From Priestia megaterium (GTDB taxonomy: Bacteria > Bacillota > Bacilli > Bacillales > Bacillaceae_H), in assembly GCF_009497655.1 (NCBI RefSeq), contig NZ_CP023317.1, positions 4,865,501 through 4,929,500 of the forward strand: a DNA stretch of 64,000 bases. The letters run 5' to 3'. How positions within the stretch are numbered: position 1 is the stretch's first letter; each line of letters opens with the position of its first letter. Shown in pieces: positions 23,834-33,936 of the stretch. The translations under genes and the position numbers were made by a program. The notes beneath the pieces are model-generated. The model was not told the DNA's origin. It saw nothing but the letters and a program-made list of their open reading frames with translations, and did not search any database.

Positions 23834-24205
23834 CTATCTTCTACGCATATTTTGAACAACTAAATCTATGATAATGACAACATAATACGTCATTAATCCC
23901 ACAACTACACTAATAATATGAAAGGTTTTTGGATAAGAGATGGTAATCACAACTGCGAGAGCAGCTGTTGCAAATCTTACAACAGTCCCAATTGAACGGG
24001 GCTTTTTCCCCTCATCCAACGCCTGTCCAAACTGTTCAAACTTTCTTACTAAGTTCCACAAATTATACAAACTCAGGGCGGTTCCTAAAATTAAACCTGC
24101 AAAAACAGCCTTATAACTTGTAAATCCCCAGCCGAGAACGTATAATGCTAACAAATACAATATGTATGAACGAAGTCTTGGAAAAACGTGCTGCAAATCC
24201 TGCAT
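23834..24205 (-). CDS. atpI: ATP synthase operon membrane protein AtpI
   Basis: A 123-residue membrane protein with four predicted helices. AtpI proteins assist c-ring assembly and, together with AtpZ, have been linked to magnesium supply. Position at the head of the atp operon identifies it. Starts 6 nt after the atpZ stop. Sequence conservation in this family is low, so the call rests mainly on topology and context. Confidence 0.87.
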   Translation of the reverse strand: MQDLQHVFPRLRSYILYLLALYVLGWGFTSYKAVFAGLILGTALSLYNLWNLVRKFEQFGQALDEGKKPRSIGTVVRFATAALAVVITISYPKTFHIISVVVGLMTYYVVIIIDLVVQNMRRR

Positions 24206-24211
24206 GAATTA

Positions 24212-24433
24212 TTAATCTCCTGAAAAAAAATGGTGGACTGTCCGCAGCATCATAAAAACACCTGCTGCTAGCCCTGAAAGAAGGCCTAAAATCAAAAATA
24301 GTGGTTCGGTGTCAAGCCATTGATCAGCCCATCTTCCAGAGAATAAGCCAATTAAGACTGAACCTGCTAACTGTGATAGAATGATTGACACTAATGCCAT
24401 CGCTTGCAAAGGATGACGGTTGCGATCTTTCAT
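24212..24433 (-). CDS. atpZ: AtpZ/AtpI-family small membrane protein
   Basis: First gene of the atp operon. The 73-residue protein has two predicted membrane segments (about residues 14-33 and 42-62) joined by a short acidic loop (RWADQWLDTEP). AtpZ of alkaliphilic Bacillus was reported with AtpI as a magnesium/calcium transporter or chaperone, so that role is inferred here. The longer frame upstream is rejected because AAGGGG precedes the ATG at MKDRNRHP and the extra residues are not hydrophobic. Confidence 0.78.
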   Translation of the reverse strand: MKDRNRHPLQAMALVSIILSQLAGSVLIGLFSGRWADQWLDTEPLFLILGLLSGLAAGVFMMLRTVHHFFSGD

Positions 24434-24568
24434 AAGCTCATACCCCTTTTGCAAAATTTTCTTTTTTCCGAATTCTCTATCGTTTTCATAGCTCAATATA
24501 TGATAGAAAGGCAAAAAAAATTGCTAAAAAAGGTAAAAACAGCTAATAAAATACGCAGAAATATCAAC

Positions 24569-24589
24569 GGTTTTCACAGGTTGAAAACC
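24569..24589 (-). repeat. Hairpin in the atp operon leader
   Basis: GGTTTTC and GAAAACC pair across a 7-nt loop between the promoter and atpZ. No terminator T-run follows. The role is unknown and may be leader stability. Confidence 0.4.
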
Positions 24590-24610
24590 TTATCATTTAT
24601 ATTCCCTGTA

Positions 24611-24639
24611 AGCATACAATAGCGTATATTTAATGTCAA
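24611..24639 (-). promoter_or_regulatory. Sigma-A promoter of the atp operon
   Basis: Minus strand: consensus -35 TTGACA (24634-24639), 17-nt spacer, -10 TATGCT (24611-24616). It gives a leader of about 170 nt before atpZ. Confidence 0.85.
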
Positions 24640-24698
24640 TGTGTTTAAGCTAAAAACTTCACAATCTCTTCTTATTGTTCACATTTCTGCCACACATA

Positions 24699-24732
24699 AA
24701 ACCTCTTCAAATGAAAACATTTAAAGAGGTTC
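24699..24732 (-). terminator. Terminator of the serine protease gene
   Basis: AACCTCTT-AAATG and CATTT-AAGAGGTT pair around a short A-rich loop, followed by TTTAT on the minus strand, touching the stop codon. Confidence 0.75.
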
Positions 24733-26923
24733 ATTCAATCGTTATTGTACTGTGTACAACCTGCTCTTGTCTATGCTTTTTCACAAATGCAAATATTTGG
24801 TACACTCCTGGTACAAGCGATTCATCAATCGTTATTTTTCGTTTTCTCATGCCTCTTTCTACATCCACGTCAACATCTAAATACGATACAAACTGTAAAG
24901 ACTGCTTATCAAAAAGAGCGACGCCTAACTGATCTGCTCCTTCAGGCAAAAACAGTTCATAGCTATACGTATTTTTCTCTTTTTCCGCTGCTACTTGCAA
25001 TCCCATGACACGAGGATAATCTGGAATGCTAATCATGTACATATAGGGAAGCGAAAATGTTTCACGTGAATCATTTATTTCCAAATATCCGTCATATATA
25101 CCTTTATTTTTAAAACGGGGCTGCACCGATAAAGTGACAGCTATCTCTTTTGTCTGACGGGGTGGCACCGTGACGGGTAATGGAACATCCCAGTTCACTC
25201 CTTCATCCCTTTTTGGAACGTTTAAGCGATACGTTTTTGCTTTATCAGACTGGTTATCAATTTTAAAAGATAAAACTTTCTTTGATGGACGCGTAAAAAT
25301 ACCAAAAGATAAAGAAGATGGATAAAACAAAGATTCTGCTGTGACGGCTTTTGCTATTTGAATTCTTCCCGCTCCTTGTTCATATACGCGATACGTTTGA
25401 CCGTTTAGCTGCTGCATTACTTTACTGGTGTTCATCAATGAAGCTTTGACTTGTTCAGGAGACCAGTTCGGGTGAGCTTGTAAAATCAGCGCACACGCTC
25501 CAGCTACATGGGGCGCAGCCATACTTGTGCCATGCATGCGTTCATATCCTCCAGGAACTGTACTATTAATGAAGTAACCTGGTGCGACGACGTCTGGTTT
25601 GATTCCCCAAGTAGTCGTTACAGGCCCTCTTGAACTGAAAGATGTGAGCAAGTCTTGCACCACTTGCTGGCCAGTGCGTAAGTACGGTTGTTGAGACTGA
25701 ATGTGTTGGGTAATGGTGTCACCGCTTTTTTTACTTACCCATATCACGGGAATATTTACTGACTCTTTTAGTTTACTGACTATGCTTTTTTCTGTCGGGC
25801 TATATAAAATAACCGCTTTTGCTCCCGCCTGTTCAGCTTGTTTAATCTTTTTTTGAACCACATTTCCTTCTGCTTTTAGCAAAATGACGTTACCCGACGC
25901 ATGCTTTTGCTCTTTGGAATCTTCTTCATTTATTACACGCAGCGTTTGATTAAACGTCCATGGACGAGACCCTTCTACTGGCGCCATCATAATTTTTTCT
26001 TTGTTAAATCCAATTGTTAGAAATTGAACTGTTGTCGGAGAAACAGAAGCGCCAACGGAAATAGCTTTTCCCGCTGTACCCGGAGAGCCCACCGTCCATA
26101 AACCTGGACCTGAATTGCCGCTAGATGTAACCGTTACAATTCCTTTTTCAACAGCTCGATCTAACGCTAAGCTTGTTGGTAAATCAGGGCCATTCACATC
26201 ATTTCCTAATGATAAATTAATAATATCTACATCATCTTGAATTGCTTTTTCAATAGCTAGGATAACACTTTCAGACGTTCCAGCTCCTCCAGGTCCAAGA
26301 GCTCGGTATGCATAGATTTCCGCTTGGGGTGCTACGCCTGTAATATTCCCATTCGCTGCAATAATACCAGCTACATGAGTACCGTGCAGAGTCGGTTCTC
26401 CTTGCTCACGAGTGGTTTCCATCGGCTCATAATCTTCATCTATTACATCGTAACCCCCTCTGTAGGTTTGTTTTAAATCAGGATGAGAATAATCAACCCC
26501 CGTATCAATAACGCCTACTTTGATCCCTTTTCCTGTTAAGCGCTGATTGTGAGTATCAAACAAGCCTCTTACCTGTTCTGAGCCAATGAACGTTACGCTA
26601 TTTTCTTCTGTAACCTGATAGTTTTTAATAGAATGTGAACTAATAATAGATGGATTCTGAGATAGTTTTTCCAAATCCGAGATGGAGCCGTTTAATGAAA
26701 GTCCTGTAAACACCGTGTGAAATTCGCTCTTAATCTTTATATTAGGATAATTTTTTTGTAGCTGACTTTTAAATTTCGTGAATTTTTCTTTTTTAATCAT
26801 CACAATGATTGATTTTTCCTGATGATTCATTTCTTGTTTTATAGAAGGAAATGTCGGATTGAGCGACATTTGCCCTCCCCCACTCCCCAATATAAAGCTA
26901 ATCATTAACCATTTAATCCACAT
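24731..26923 (-). CDS. Secreted subtilisin-family (S8) serine protease with PA insertion, Vpr-like
   Basis: An extracellular endopeptidase precursor of 730 residues: signal peptide (about 1-20), I9-type inhibitory propeptide (about 35-105), then the S8 domain. Asp is in VGVIDTGVDYSHPDL near residue 139. His is in HGTHVAGIIAANG near residue 181, the oxyanion Asn is in TSSGNSGPG near residue 268, and Ser is in HGTSMAAPHVAG near residue 465. A protease-associated (PA) domain is inserted around residues 310-410. The C-terminal ~200 residues form a beta-rich Fn3-like region. The architecture is that of minor extracellular protease Vpr but shorter than the ~800 residues of B. subtilis Vpr, so no symbol is given. 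There is no LPXTG motif. It stands alone between two terminators. Confidence 0.92.
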   Translation of the reverse strand: MWIKWLMISFILGSGGGQMSLNPTFPSIKQEMNHQEKSIIVMIKKEKFTKFKSQLQKNYPNIKIKSEFHTVFTGLSLNGSISDLEKLSQNPSIISSHSIKNYQVTEENSVTFIGSEQVRGLFDTHNQRLTGKGIKVGVIDTGVDYSHPDLKQTYRGGYDVIDEDYEPMETTREQGEPTLHGTHVAGIIAANGNITGVAPQAEIYAYRALGPGGAGTSESVILAIEKAIQDDVDIINLSLGNDVNGPDLPTSLALDRAVEKGIVTVTSSGNSGPGLWTVGSPGTAGKAISVGASVSPTTVQFLTIGFNKEKIMMAPVEGSRPWTFNQTLRVINEEDSKEQKHASGNVILLKAEGNVVQKKIKQAEQAGAKAVILYSPTEKSIVSKLKESVNIPVIWVSKKSGDTITQHIQSQQPYLRTGQQVVQDLLTSFSSRGPVTTTWGIKPDVVAPGYFINSTVPGGYERMHGTSMAAPHVAGACALILQAHPNWSPEQVKASLMNTSKVMQQLNGQTYRVYEQGAGRIQIAKAVTAESLFYPSSLSFGIFTRPSKKVLSFKIDNQSDKAKTYRLNVPKRDEGVNWDVPLPVTVPPRQTKEIAVTLSVQPRFKNKGIYDGYLEINDSRETFSLPYMYMISIPDYPRVMGLQVAAEKEKNTYSYELFLPEGADQLGVALFDKQSLQFVSYLDVDVDVERGMRKRKITIDESLVPGVYQIFAFVKKHRQEQVVHSTITIE

Positions 26924-26924
26924 A

Positions 26925-26983
26925 AAAAAACACCTCTCACACTATCGTGTCTCAAAGAGACGCTTTTCATGTGAAAGGTGTTT
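26925..26983 (-). terminator. Terminator between mnaA and the protease gene
   Basis: AACACCTTTCACA pairs with TGTGAGAGGTGTT (one wobble), enclosing a smaller GTCTC/GAGAC hairpin, then seven T on the minus strand. Confidence 0.85.
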
Positions 26984-26990
26984 AGAAATC

Positions 26991-28142
26991 TTACGAAAGC
27001 GGATTAAAAGCTTCCGGTCTGTTTTCACGGCGGTTGAAATAGTAGCTAATAGCATCACAAATGCGTTTAGAAGCTAAGCCGTCTCCGTAAGGATTCGATG
27101 CTTGTGACATTTGCTTATATACGCCTTCATCTATTAACAGCTCTTTTGCTAGCGTATAAATCGTTTCTTCTTCCGTGCCTGCTAGTTTGAGCGTTCCTGC
27201 TTCAATTCCTTCCGGGCGCTCTGTTGTATCGCGAAGTACCAATACAGGTACGCCTAATGAAGGAGCTTCTTCTTGAACACCGCCCGAATCTGTCAAAATA
27301 ATATGAGCGCGCTCAGCGAAGTTATGGAAGTCAATTACATCTAACGGTTCAATTAAATGAATGCGCGGGTCATTTCCTAAGATATCGTTTGCTGTTTCTC
27401 TAACTACTGGATTCAAATGAACAGGATACACAACTTGCACATCTTCATGTTCATCTACAATACGCTTAACAGCACGGAACATATTTTTCATTGGTTCGCC
27501 TAAATTTTCGCGGCGATGTGCCGTTAACAAAATAAGACGATCATCTCCCAATTTCGTTAACACTTCATGCTCATATGTCTCTTTTACTGTTGTTTTTAAC
27601 GCATCGATAGCTGTATTTCCAGTCACAAAGATTCGCTCTTCTTTTTTGTTCTCTACTTGCAAATTAGCTGCAGACTTATCTGTTGGAGCAAAGTGCAAAT
27701 CAGCGAGAACACCTGTAAGCTGACGGTTCATTTCTTCCGGGTATGGAGAATATTTATTCCATGTGCGCAAACCTGCTTCAACATGCCCGACCTGAATCTG
27801 ATTATAAAAAGCTGCTAGCCCAGCAATAAACGTCGTAGTTGTATCACCGTGTACAAGTACCATGTCCGGCTTTACTTTTTTCATTACGTCGTCCAAGCCT
27901 TGTAATCCTCTGGTCGTTACGTCCATAAGGGTTTGGCGATCCTTCATAATGTTCAGGTCATAGTCAGGCTGAATGTCAAAGATGCTCAATACTTGGTCTA
28001 ACATTTCACGGTGCTGAGCCGTTACTGTAACAATTGCTTCGAACTCTTCTGGTCGCTTTTTAAGCTCTAATACTAGAGGAGCCATTTTAATTGCTTCTGG
28101 TCTTGTCCCGAATATCGTCATTACTTTAATTGGCTGCTTCAT
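26991..28142 (-). CDS. mnaA: UDP-N-acetylglucosamine 2-epimerase (non-hydrolysing)
   Basis: Interconverts UDP-GlcNAc and UDP-ManNAc for wall teichoic acid linkage units and other glycopolymers. About 383 residues of GT-B fold. The N-terminal motif VMTIFGTRPEAIKMAPL, VHGDTTTTFIAGLAA near residue 95, VEAGLRTWNKYSPYPEEMNR near residue 120, and DSGGVQEEAPSLG near residue 285 are all family signatures. The ATG at the fourth codon of the longest frame has GGGTG at 6-nt spacing. Directly follows upp with a short gap, and may be co-transcribed with it. Confidence 0.96.
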   Translation of the reverse strand: MKQPIKVMTIFGTRPEAIKMAPLVLELKKRPEEFEAIVTVTAQHREMLDQVLSIFDIQPDYDLNIMKDRQTLMDVTTRGLQGLDDVMKKVKPDMVLVHGDTTTTFIAGLAAFYNQIQVGHVEAGLRTWNKYSPYPEEMNRQLTGVLADLHFAPTDKSAANLQVENKKEERIFVTGNTAIDALKTTVKETYEHEVLTKLGDDRLILLTAHRRENLGEPMKNMFRAVKRIVDEHEDVQVVYPVHLNPVVRETANDILGNDPRIHLIEPLDVIDFHNFAERAHIILTDSGGVQEEAPSLGVPVLVLRDTTERPEGIEAGTLKLAGTEEETIYTLAKELLIDEGVYKQMSQASNPYGDGLASKRICDAISYYFNRRENRPEAFNPLS

Positions 28143-28164
28143 GTTCATCACCCAAATCTACAAA

Positions 28165-28806
<642 letters not shown>

Positions 28807-28979
28807 TTATATATAAAGATGTACACATTAAAATACCATTCAACGAATTGAATGGTACGTACTAGTAAAAACATATCTCTTGCTAATTAAATTTATACAT
28901 TGCATTCATTTTACAGAAAAAAGTTTTTGAGTTCAAGCATTATTCAAAAAATGATTGAATTGCTACCACTTTCTCCATA

Positions 28980-29006
28980 AAAAAAACAGGCACAAAGGCC
29001 TGTCTC
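28980..29006 (-). terminator. Terminator of glyA
   Basis: ACAGGC and GCCTGT pair with a short loop and end in eight T on the minus strand, directly after the glyA stop. Confidence 0.88.
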
Positions 29007-29008
29007 TC

Positions 29009-30253
29009 TTAAAGTGATTTATACATTTCAAACTTGCTTGTTAAAGCTTCAACACGTGTTTTAGCTTCAGCTAACTTTTCTTCATCTTCAATATTTTTAA
29101 GCGTTAATCCGATGATAGAAGCAATTTCATCCATCTCTTCTAAGCCAAATCCGCGAGTTGTAACCGCAGCTGTACCAATACGGATACCGCTTGTTACAAA
29201 TGGGCTTTGCTCATCATAAGGAATTGTATTTTTGTTTGTTGTAATACCTACATCATCAAGCGCTTTTTCAGCTACTTTACCTGTCAAATTCATTGAGCTT
29301 ACGTCGATTAACACAAGGTGATTGTCTGTTCCTTCAGATACAAGAGCAAATCCTTCTTTCTTTAATCCTTCTGCTAAACGATTAGCATTGTCGATGATAT
29401 TTTGAGCATAGTGCTTAAACTCATCTTGTAATGCTTCACCAAATGCTACTGCTTTTGCAGCGATAACGTGCATCAATGGACCACCTTGAATACCAGGGAA
29501 GATCGACTTATCAATCTTTTTCGCAAATTCTTCTTTACATAAAATCATACCGCCGCGTGGTCCGCGTAGTGTTTTATGTGTTGTAGTTGTAACGAAATGA
29601 GCATGTGGCACAGGATTTTGATGAAGTCCTGCAGCTACTAGACCAGCAATATGAGCCATGTCTACCATTAAATAAGCGCCTACTTCATCAGCGATTTCAC
29701 GGAAACGCTTGAAGTCGATTGCGCGTGGATATGCGCTTGCACCAGCCACAATTAATTTTGGTTTGTGTGTACGAGCTTTTTCTAATACGTCATCGTAGTT
29801 AATGCGATGTGTTTCGCGATCTACACCATATTCGATGAAATTGTACTGAACACCACTAAAGTTAACAGGACTTCCGTGCGTTAAGTGACCGCCGTGCGAT
29901 AAATTCATACCAAGTACTGTGTCTCCAGCCTCTAAAACAGTGAAGTATACAGCCATGTTTGCTTGTGCACCTGAGTGAGGTTGAACGTTCACGTGCTCTG
30001 CTCCGAAAATTTCTTTTGCACGATCACGAGCTAAGTCTTCTACTACATCCACGTGTTCACAACCACCGTAGTAACGTTTAGCTGGATAGCCTTCAGCATA
30101 TTTATTTGTTAAAACTGAACCTTGTGCTTCCATTACCGCTGTTGTTACAAAGTTTTCTGAAGCAATTAGCTCAATCTTAGTACGTTGTCTTTGTAATTCA
30201 TCCTTGATCGCATTATAAACTGCTGGATCTTGTTGCATTAGTTGTTTCTCCAT
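29009..30253 (-). CDS. glyA: Serine hydroxymethyltransferase
   Basis: A PLP enzyme interconverting serine and glycine with tetrahydrofolate, the main source of one-carbon units for purine and thymidylate synthesis. 414 residues. The Schiff-base Lys is in [15 protein letters not shown] near residue 227. [10 protein letters not shown] near residue 25 and [15 protein letters not shown] near residue 50 are substrate-site signatures. The start has GGAGAGG before it; an in-frame start 10 codons earlier is rejected as longer than the family. A candidate PurR box precedes it. Confidence 0.98.
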   Translation of the reverse strand: MEKQLMQQDPAVYNAIKDELQRQRTKIELIASENFVTTAVMEAQGSVLTNKYAEGYPAKRYYGGCEHVDVVEDLARDRAKEIFGAEHVNVQPHSGAQANMAVYFTVLEAGDTVLGMNLSHGGHLTHGSPVNFSGVQYNFIEYGVDRETHRINYDDVLEKARTHKPKLIVAGASAYPRAIDFKRFREIADEVGAYLMVDMAHIAGLVAAGLHQNPVPHAHFVTTTTHKTLRGPRGGMILCKEEFAKKIDKSIFPGIQGGPLMHVIAAKAVAFGEALQDEFKHYAQNIIDNANRLAEGLKKEGFALVSEGTDNHLVLIDVSSMNLTGKVAEKALDDVGITTNKNTIPYDEQSPFVTSGIRIGTAAVTTRGFGLEEMDEIASIIGLTLKNIEDEEKLAEAKTRVEALTSKFEMYKSL

Positions 30254-30281
30254 CAAAATCCTCTCCTCGTTTCGTATTCGC

Positions 30282-30294
30282 AATGTTCGTTATT
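30282..30294 (-). promoter_or_regulatory. Candidate PurBox upstream of glyA
   Basis: The minus-strand 13-mer AATAACGAACATT matches the remembered B. subtilis PurR box AWWWCCGAACWWT at 12 of 13 positions. A clear second box in inverted orientation at the usual spacing was not found, so regulation by PurR is only suggested. Confidence 0.3.
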
Positions 30295-30370
30295 TGTTAA
30301 TTCAACTACATTGTAACATGATTTATTTAGAATAAAAAAGAAAAAATGTGTATTATTTTAATATATTTAA

Positions 30371-30943
30371 TTACGAAAGTTCGTAAAACGCTCTCATTCC
30401 ACCGATTAGTTTTGGACGCGTCTTTGCTAAAGTAACATGAGCGTGTCCAACTGCGTTCAACGTACAACGAACGGGTACTGCGACATGCTTTAAATGCATA
30501 CCAATGAATGTATCTCCAATATCAATCCCAGCATCAGCTTTAATAAACTCTACTAAAACAGGATCTTTAAGCTGGCCATAGGCCTGTGTAGCCATCGCTC
30601 CACCTGCTTTATGAATAGGAACAACACTAACGATTTCTAAGCGTTCTTTACGAGCTAATTCTCTTTCTACTACCAGTGCTCGATTAAGATGTTCACAGCA
30701 TTGAAATGCTAAGTGGACACCCGTTTTTTTTCGAAAATCTGCTAGTGTATCAAAGATCATTTCTGCAACTTCCATTGCGCCTGCGGTTCCTATTTTTTCA
30801 CCAATTACCTCGCTTGTACTGCATCCAATGACAAGTGTATGTTCTGAAGATAACTGCACTTGTGCTGAAAAATCAGATAAAACTGTTTCCAACTGCTCTT
30901 TCCATTTCGTAAGTTCAGACACGTTTTTCTTCCTTTCTTCCAT
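30371..30943 (-). CDS. ywlG: YwlG / TIGR01440-family conserved protein
   Basis: A 190-residue conserved Firmicute protein of unknown function (formerly UPF0340), with [15 protein letters not shown] near residue 42, [16 protein letters not shown] near residue 80, and [18 protein letters not shown] near the end. These resemble nucleotide or cofactor-binding loops, but no activity is established. It lies 14 nt after rpiB in the ywlE-rpiB-ywlG-glyA order shared with B. subtilis, and is probably co-transcribed with rpiB. Confidence 0.87.
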   Translation of the reverse strand: MEERKKNVSELTKWKEQLETVLSDFSAQVQLSSEHTLVIGCSTSEVIGEKIGTAGAMEVAEMIFDTLADFRKKTGVHLAFQCCEHLNRALVVERELARKERLEIVSVVPIHKAGGAMATQAYGQLKDPVLVEFIKADAGIDIGDTFIGMHLKHVAVPVRCTLNAVGHAHVTLAKTRPKLIGGMRAFYELS

Positions 30944-30957
30944 TGAATACGTTCACA

Positions 30958-31419
30958 TTATGCCGTTACTGTTGCATCACTTTGCTGCTCATACTGTTTA
31001 ATTTTATTCACGCGATTTTCATGTCGCCCGCCTTCAAATTCTGTCGTTAACCAAATTTTCGCAATTTCACGTGCAAGTCCCGGCCCAATGACGCGTTCAC
31101 CCATTGCTAAAATGTTGCTATCATTATGTTCTCTTGTGGCTTTTGCACTAAACGTATCATGCACTAGAGCGCAGCGAATTCCCTTTACTTTATTAGCTGC
31201 TATGCTCATACCGATGCCTGTTCCGCAAATAAGAATGCCTCGACTTACTTCTTGGCTCGCCACTTTTTGAGCAACGGGAAGTGCATAATCCGGATAATCG
31301 ACAGATGCTGAGCATTCACACCCTAAATCCACATATTCAATATTTAATTCTTCCATTAAAGAGATAATTTCCTGTCGTAAATTTATACCGCCGTGGTCAG
31401 ATGCAATAGCTACTTTCAT
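30958..31419 (-). CDS. rpiB: Ribose-5-phosphate isomerase B (RpiB/LacAB family)
   Basis: Expected to interconvert ribose-5-phosphate and ribulose-5-phosphate in the pentose phosphate pathway. 153 residues. Motifs: MKVAIASDHGGINLRQEI at the N-terminus, the active-site Cys in GILICGTGIGMSIAANK near residue 66, and the His-containing RCALVHDTFSAKATREHND. The chosen ATG has GAGGAGG at good spacing; a longer frame starting seven codons earlier lacks one. Known as ywlF in B. subtilis. Confidence 0.92.
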   Translation of the reverse strand: MKVAIASDHGGINLRQEIISLMEELNIEYVDLGCECSASVDYPDYALPVAQKVASQEVSRGILICGTGIGMSIAANKVKGIRCALVHDTFSAKATREHNDSNILAMGERVIGPGLAREIAKIWLTTEFEGGRHENRVNKIKQYEQQSDATVTA

Positions 31420-31498
31420 CTTTGTTTCCTCCTCATACATACCTTCATCTTCTATTAATTTTTGTTCAGTTTAAGTCTGCAAAAATTTATGGGACCTT

Positions 31499-31927
31499 TT
31501 ATAATTTGTCGACTATTTTGTTAATCATACGCTCTAACTCTTCTAAAGTCTGTTCGTACGTCTGTAATGATCCGCCGAACGGATCAGATACTTCACCTTG
31601 CTCGCCGGCAAATTCTTTTAGCGTAAATAATTTATCACTTACGTATGGAGCTTGGTTCAAAATTAGCATTTTATGCTGCTCCGTCATCGTAAAAATATAA
31701 GTAGCCCACATCAATTGTTCTTCCGTTAATGCTGCCGAAGCATGAGAACAAGCTATGCCTTTCTGTTGAAGGGCAACTTGTGCATGAACAGAAGCTTCAC
31801 TTCCATTTGAAGCGAATACACCTGCAGACTTCACGTTTATTCCATCTATTTTTTTAGCTTTCAGCAACGCTTCTGCCATAGGGCTGCGGCACGTGTTTCC
31901 TGTACATACAAATAAGATGTTTTTCAA
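31499..31927 (-). CDS. ywlE: Protein-arginine-phosphatase YwlE
   Basis: A low-molecular-weight phosphatase that removes phosphate from arginine residues placed by McsB, countering the ClpCP degradation tag. 142 residues with the P-loop CTGNTCRSPMAEA at the N-terminus; the Cys nucleophile is residue 7. Thr at position 11 of this loop is the residue associated with phosphoarginine rather than phosphotyrosine specificity. The acid/base Asp lies in SDPFGGS near residue 118. Upstream of rpiB, as in B. subtilis. Confidence 0.93.
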   Translation of the reverse strand: MKNILFVCTGNTCRSPMAEALLKAKKIDGINVKSAGVFASNGSEASVHAQVALQQKGIACSHASAALTEEQLMWATYIFTMTEQHKMLILNQAPYVSDKLFTLKEFAGEQGEVSDPFGGSLQTYEQTLEELERMINKIVDKL

Positions 31928-32106
31928 GATACATCCTCCCTTGCTTTCACTATGTGCGACTATGTTGATATTCCACCCTATTGTATCTCTATTGCTTGCA
32001 TAAATCCAGTTAGCTTTTTTGGGTGTTTTTTATCCATGATCTCTTTATTTATCTTGAAAAAAACACCTTCGCTTTCCTTTTTTTATTGCTGTAATTTAAA
32101 AGAAGC

Positions 32107-32132
32107 AAAAAAAGACCATAACCTGCATGGTC
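32107..32132 (-). terminator. Terminator of mntP
   Basis: GACCAT and ATGGTC pair across a 7-nt loop with seven T following on the minus strand. Confidence 0.8.
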
Positions 32133-32158
32133 ATGATCCTTTACCTATTTATATATAG

Positions 32159-32719
32159 TTAAAAAGGTAATAGCAATTTGATGCCAAAAGCTAATAAAAT
32201 GCTCCCGCCCAGTGCCTCACTATATGAACCAAGCCAGCCTTGTACTCTTCTGCCGAGCAACAGTCCTAACCAAGTTAATAGCATACTCACTACGCCAAAA
32301 ACAATAATGGTCAAAAACGTTCTTGCCCCAAAAATACCTAAGCTAAGTCCAACAGAAAAACTATCTAGACTCACGCTGAGCGCAAAAAATAACAGTCCAA
32401 AGCCAACTGGTTTGATAAACGGCGTATCGTCATGCTTAAAGGAGGAATAAATCATCTGCGCCCCAAGAATCAGCAATAAAATTCCACCGCCATAGGTAGC
32501 AAACATTCCAAGTTTATCAGACAAAAGTCGTCCAATAAACATGCCCAATAGCGGCATCCAAATATGAAATATACCGATAACAACACCAATGTAGAAAATT
32601 TGGCGAAAGCGTAAACGAATTAACCCCATTCCCAAACCAACTGAGAAAGCATCCATTCCTAAGGCAAACGCCATAATGACTAACGTGATCATTTCACTAA
32701 TTAACTGAGATACATTCAT
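32159..32719 (-). CDS. mntP: Manganese efflux protein MntP
   Basis: A 186-residue membrane protein with six predicted helices that exports Mn2+. The two paired family motifs are [17 protein letters not shown] near residue 16 and [17 protein letters not shown] near residue 112, an internal duplication with conserved Asp residues in the membrane. Known as ywlD in B. subtilis, with the same neighbour ywlC. A yybP-ykoY riboswitch often precedes mntP; the 67-bp gap here is too short for one. Confidence 0.93.
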   Translation of the reverse strand: MNVSQLISEMITLVIMAFALGMDAFSVGLGMGLIRLRFRQIFYIGVVIGIFHIWMPLLGMFIGRLLSDKLGMFATYGGGILLLILGAQMIYSSFKHDDTPFIKPVGFGLLFFALSVSLDSFSVGLSLGIFGARTFLTIIVFGVVSMLLTWLGLLLGRRVQGWLGSYSEALGGSILLAFGIKLLLPF

Positions 32720-32786
32720 CTTTACCCTCCTCGGACGTGCTCCTATTTCAAAATATGCACATTCGAAAAGGTTTAGAAGATGAATT

Positions 32787-33827
32787 TTATTGCTTAATCA
32801 CGTGATGTCCTGCAGCTTTCATTAATCGATTCATAACGGCATGACCGACTCCTTCTTCAGAAAAACTTTCACTAACGATAATATCTACATCGCACTCATT
32901 AAATGAACGAAGAGACTCATATAAGTGGCTAGCAACCGTCTCTAAATTTGAGCGAGATCCACATGTAATGACGGCATCGGCTTTATACACATTTTCATGT
33001 TCAGATGTCGTTAATACCCCTACTCGCTTACCCTGATCTTGATAGTGATCAATAATAGATTGGAAAAAATCTGAACTGCCGTCAACAATGACAAGCGGTG
33101 CATCAGGTGCGTAATGCGTATATTTCATACCTGGAGATTTTGGCGCTTCTTTATCACTTATTAACGCTCGATCTACTTTTACGGGACCAATTACACTTTC
33201 TAACTCTTTCTGAGTAATGCCGCCTGGACGTAAAATAATAGGAATCTCTTCAGTACAATCAAGGACAGTCGACTCTACTCCTACCCCTGTCGCTCCTCCG
33301 TCTACAACTCCGCTAATACGCCCTTCTAAATCATTCATCACGTGGTGAGCTAAAGTGGGGCTTGGCTTGCCGGAGAGGTTTGCACTAGGAGCCGCGATAG
33401 GCAAAGCCACTTTTTTCAATAATGCAAGAGCTACCGGATGTGATGGCATTCTCACTGCAATGCTGTTTAAACCAGCCGTAACCTTATCTGAAACTTGATC
33501 TTTTTTAGGTAATATCACGGTAAGAGGACCTGGCCAAAAAGCATCAATCACTTTCTCTGCTTTTGAAGGAATTGACTCTACAAATGTATGCAGCTGCTCT
33601 TTATCTCCAATATGAACAATAAGAGGGTTATCACTAGGACGTCCTTTCGCTGCAAAAATTTTATCCACAGCTTTATCCGATGTTGCATCTCCTCCTAATC
33701 CATACACCGTCTCTGTAGGAAAAGCAACCACTTCGTGGTTGCGCAGCAAATCTGCTGCTTCTTCTATCTGTGGATAAATATCTTTTTCGTTCATAAAATT
33801 ATCCACAACCCATAACTTAGTTTCCAT
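32787..33827 (-). CDS. ywlC: L-threonylcarbamoyladenylate synthase (TsaC/Sua5)
   Basis: Makes threonylcarbamoyl-AMP from Thr, bicarbonate and ATP, the first step of t6A37 tRNA modification. About 346 residues. The N-terminal YrdC domain has [17 protein letters not shown] near residue 35, [13 protein letters not shown] near residue 60 and [13 protein letters not shown] near residue 140. A C-terminal Sua5 domain follows from ~residue 230, so this is the long Sua5 type. Three exact DnaA boxes lie inside its first ~165 nt of coding DNA and five more just upstream. The ATG has AAGGAG at 9 nt. Confidence 0.95.
   Translation of the reverse strand: METKLWVVDNFMNEKDIYPQIEEAADLLRNHEVVAFPTETVYGLGGDATSDKAVDKIFAAKGRPSDNPLIVHIGDKEQLHTFVESIPSKAEKVIDAFWPGPLTVILPKKDQVSDKVTAGLNSIAVRMPSHPVALALLKKVALPIAAPSANLSGKPSPTLAHHVMNDLEGRISGVVDGGATGVGVESTVLDCTEEIPIILRPGGITQKELESVIGPVKVDRALISDKEAPKSPGMKYTHYAPDAPLVIVDGSSDFFQSIIDHYQDQGKRVGVLTTSEHENVYKADAVITCGSRSNLETVASHLYESLRSFNECDVDIIVSESFSEEGVGHAVMNRLMKAAGHHVIKQ
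33661..33807. promoter_or_regulatory. Three DnaA boxes inside the 5' end of ywlC
   Basis: Exact TTATCCACA 9-mers at 33661-33669 (plus), 33769-33777 (minus, TGTGGATAA) and 33799-33807 (plus). They extend the intergenic cluster at 33937-34013 into the coding sequence. Confidence 0.75.
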
Positions 33828-33936
33828 CTTCTTCAACTCCTTTTTCTTTCTATATCTAGGTTTTTTTTTACTTTAAAAGTACAATATGTATCAAAAACAG
33901 TAAAATACATGCATTCATTATATCAGCAAACAAGCT

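Noticed and set aside
32720-32786. yybP-ykoY manganese riboswitch for mntP
   Set aside because: The space upstream of mntP is only 67 bp and no aptamer motif is visible.
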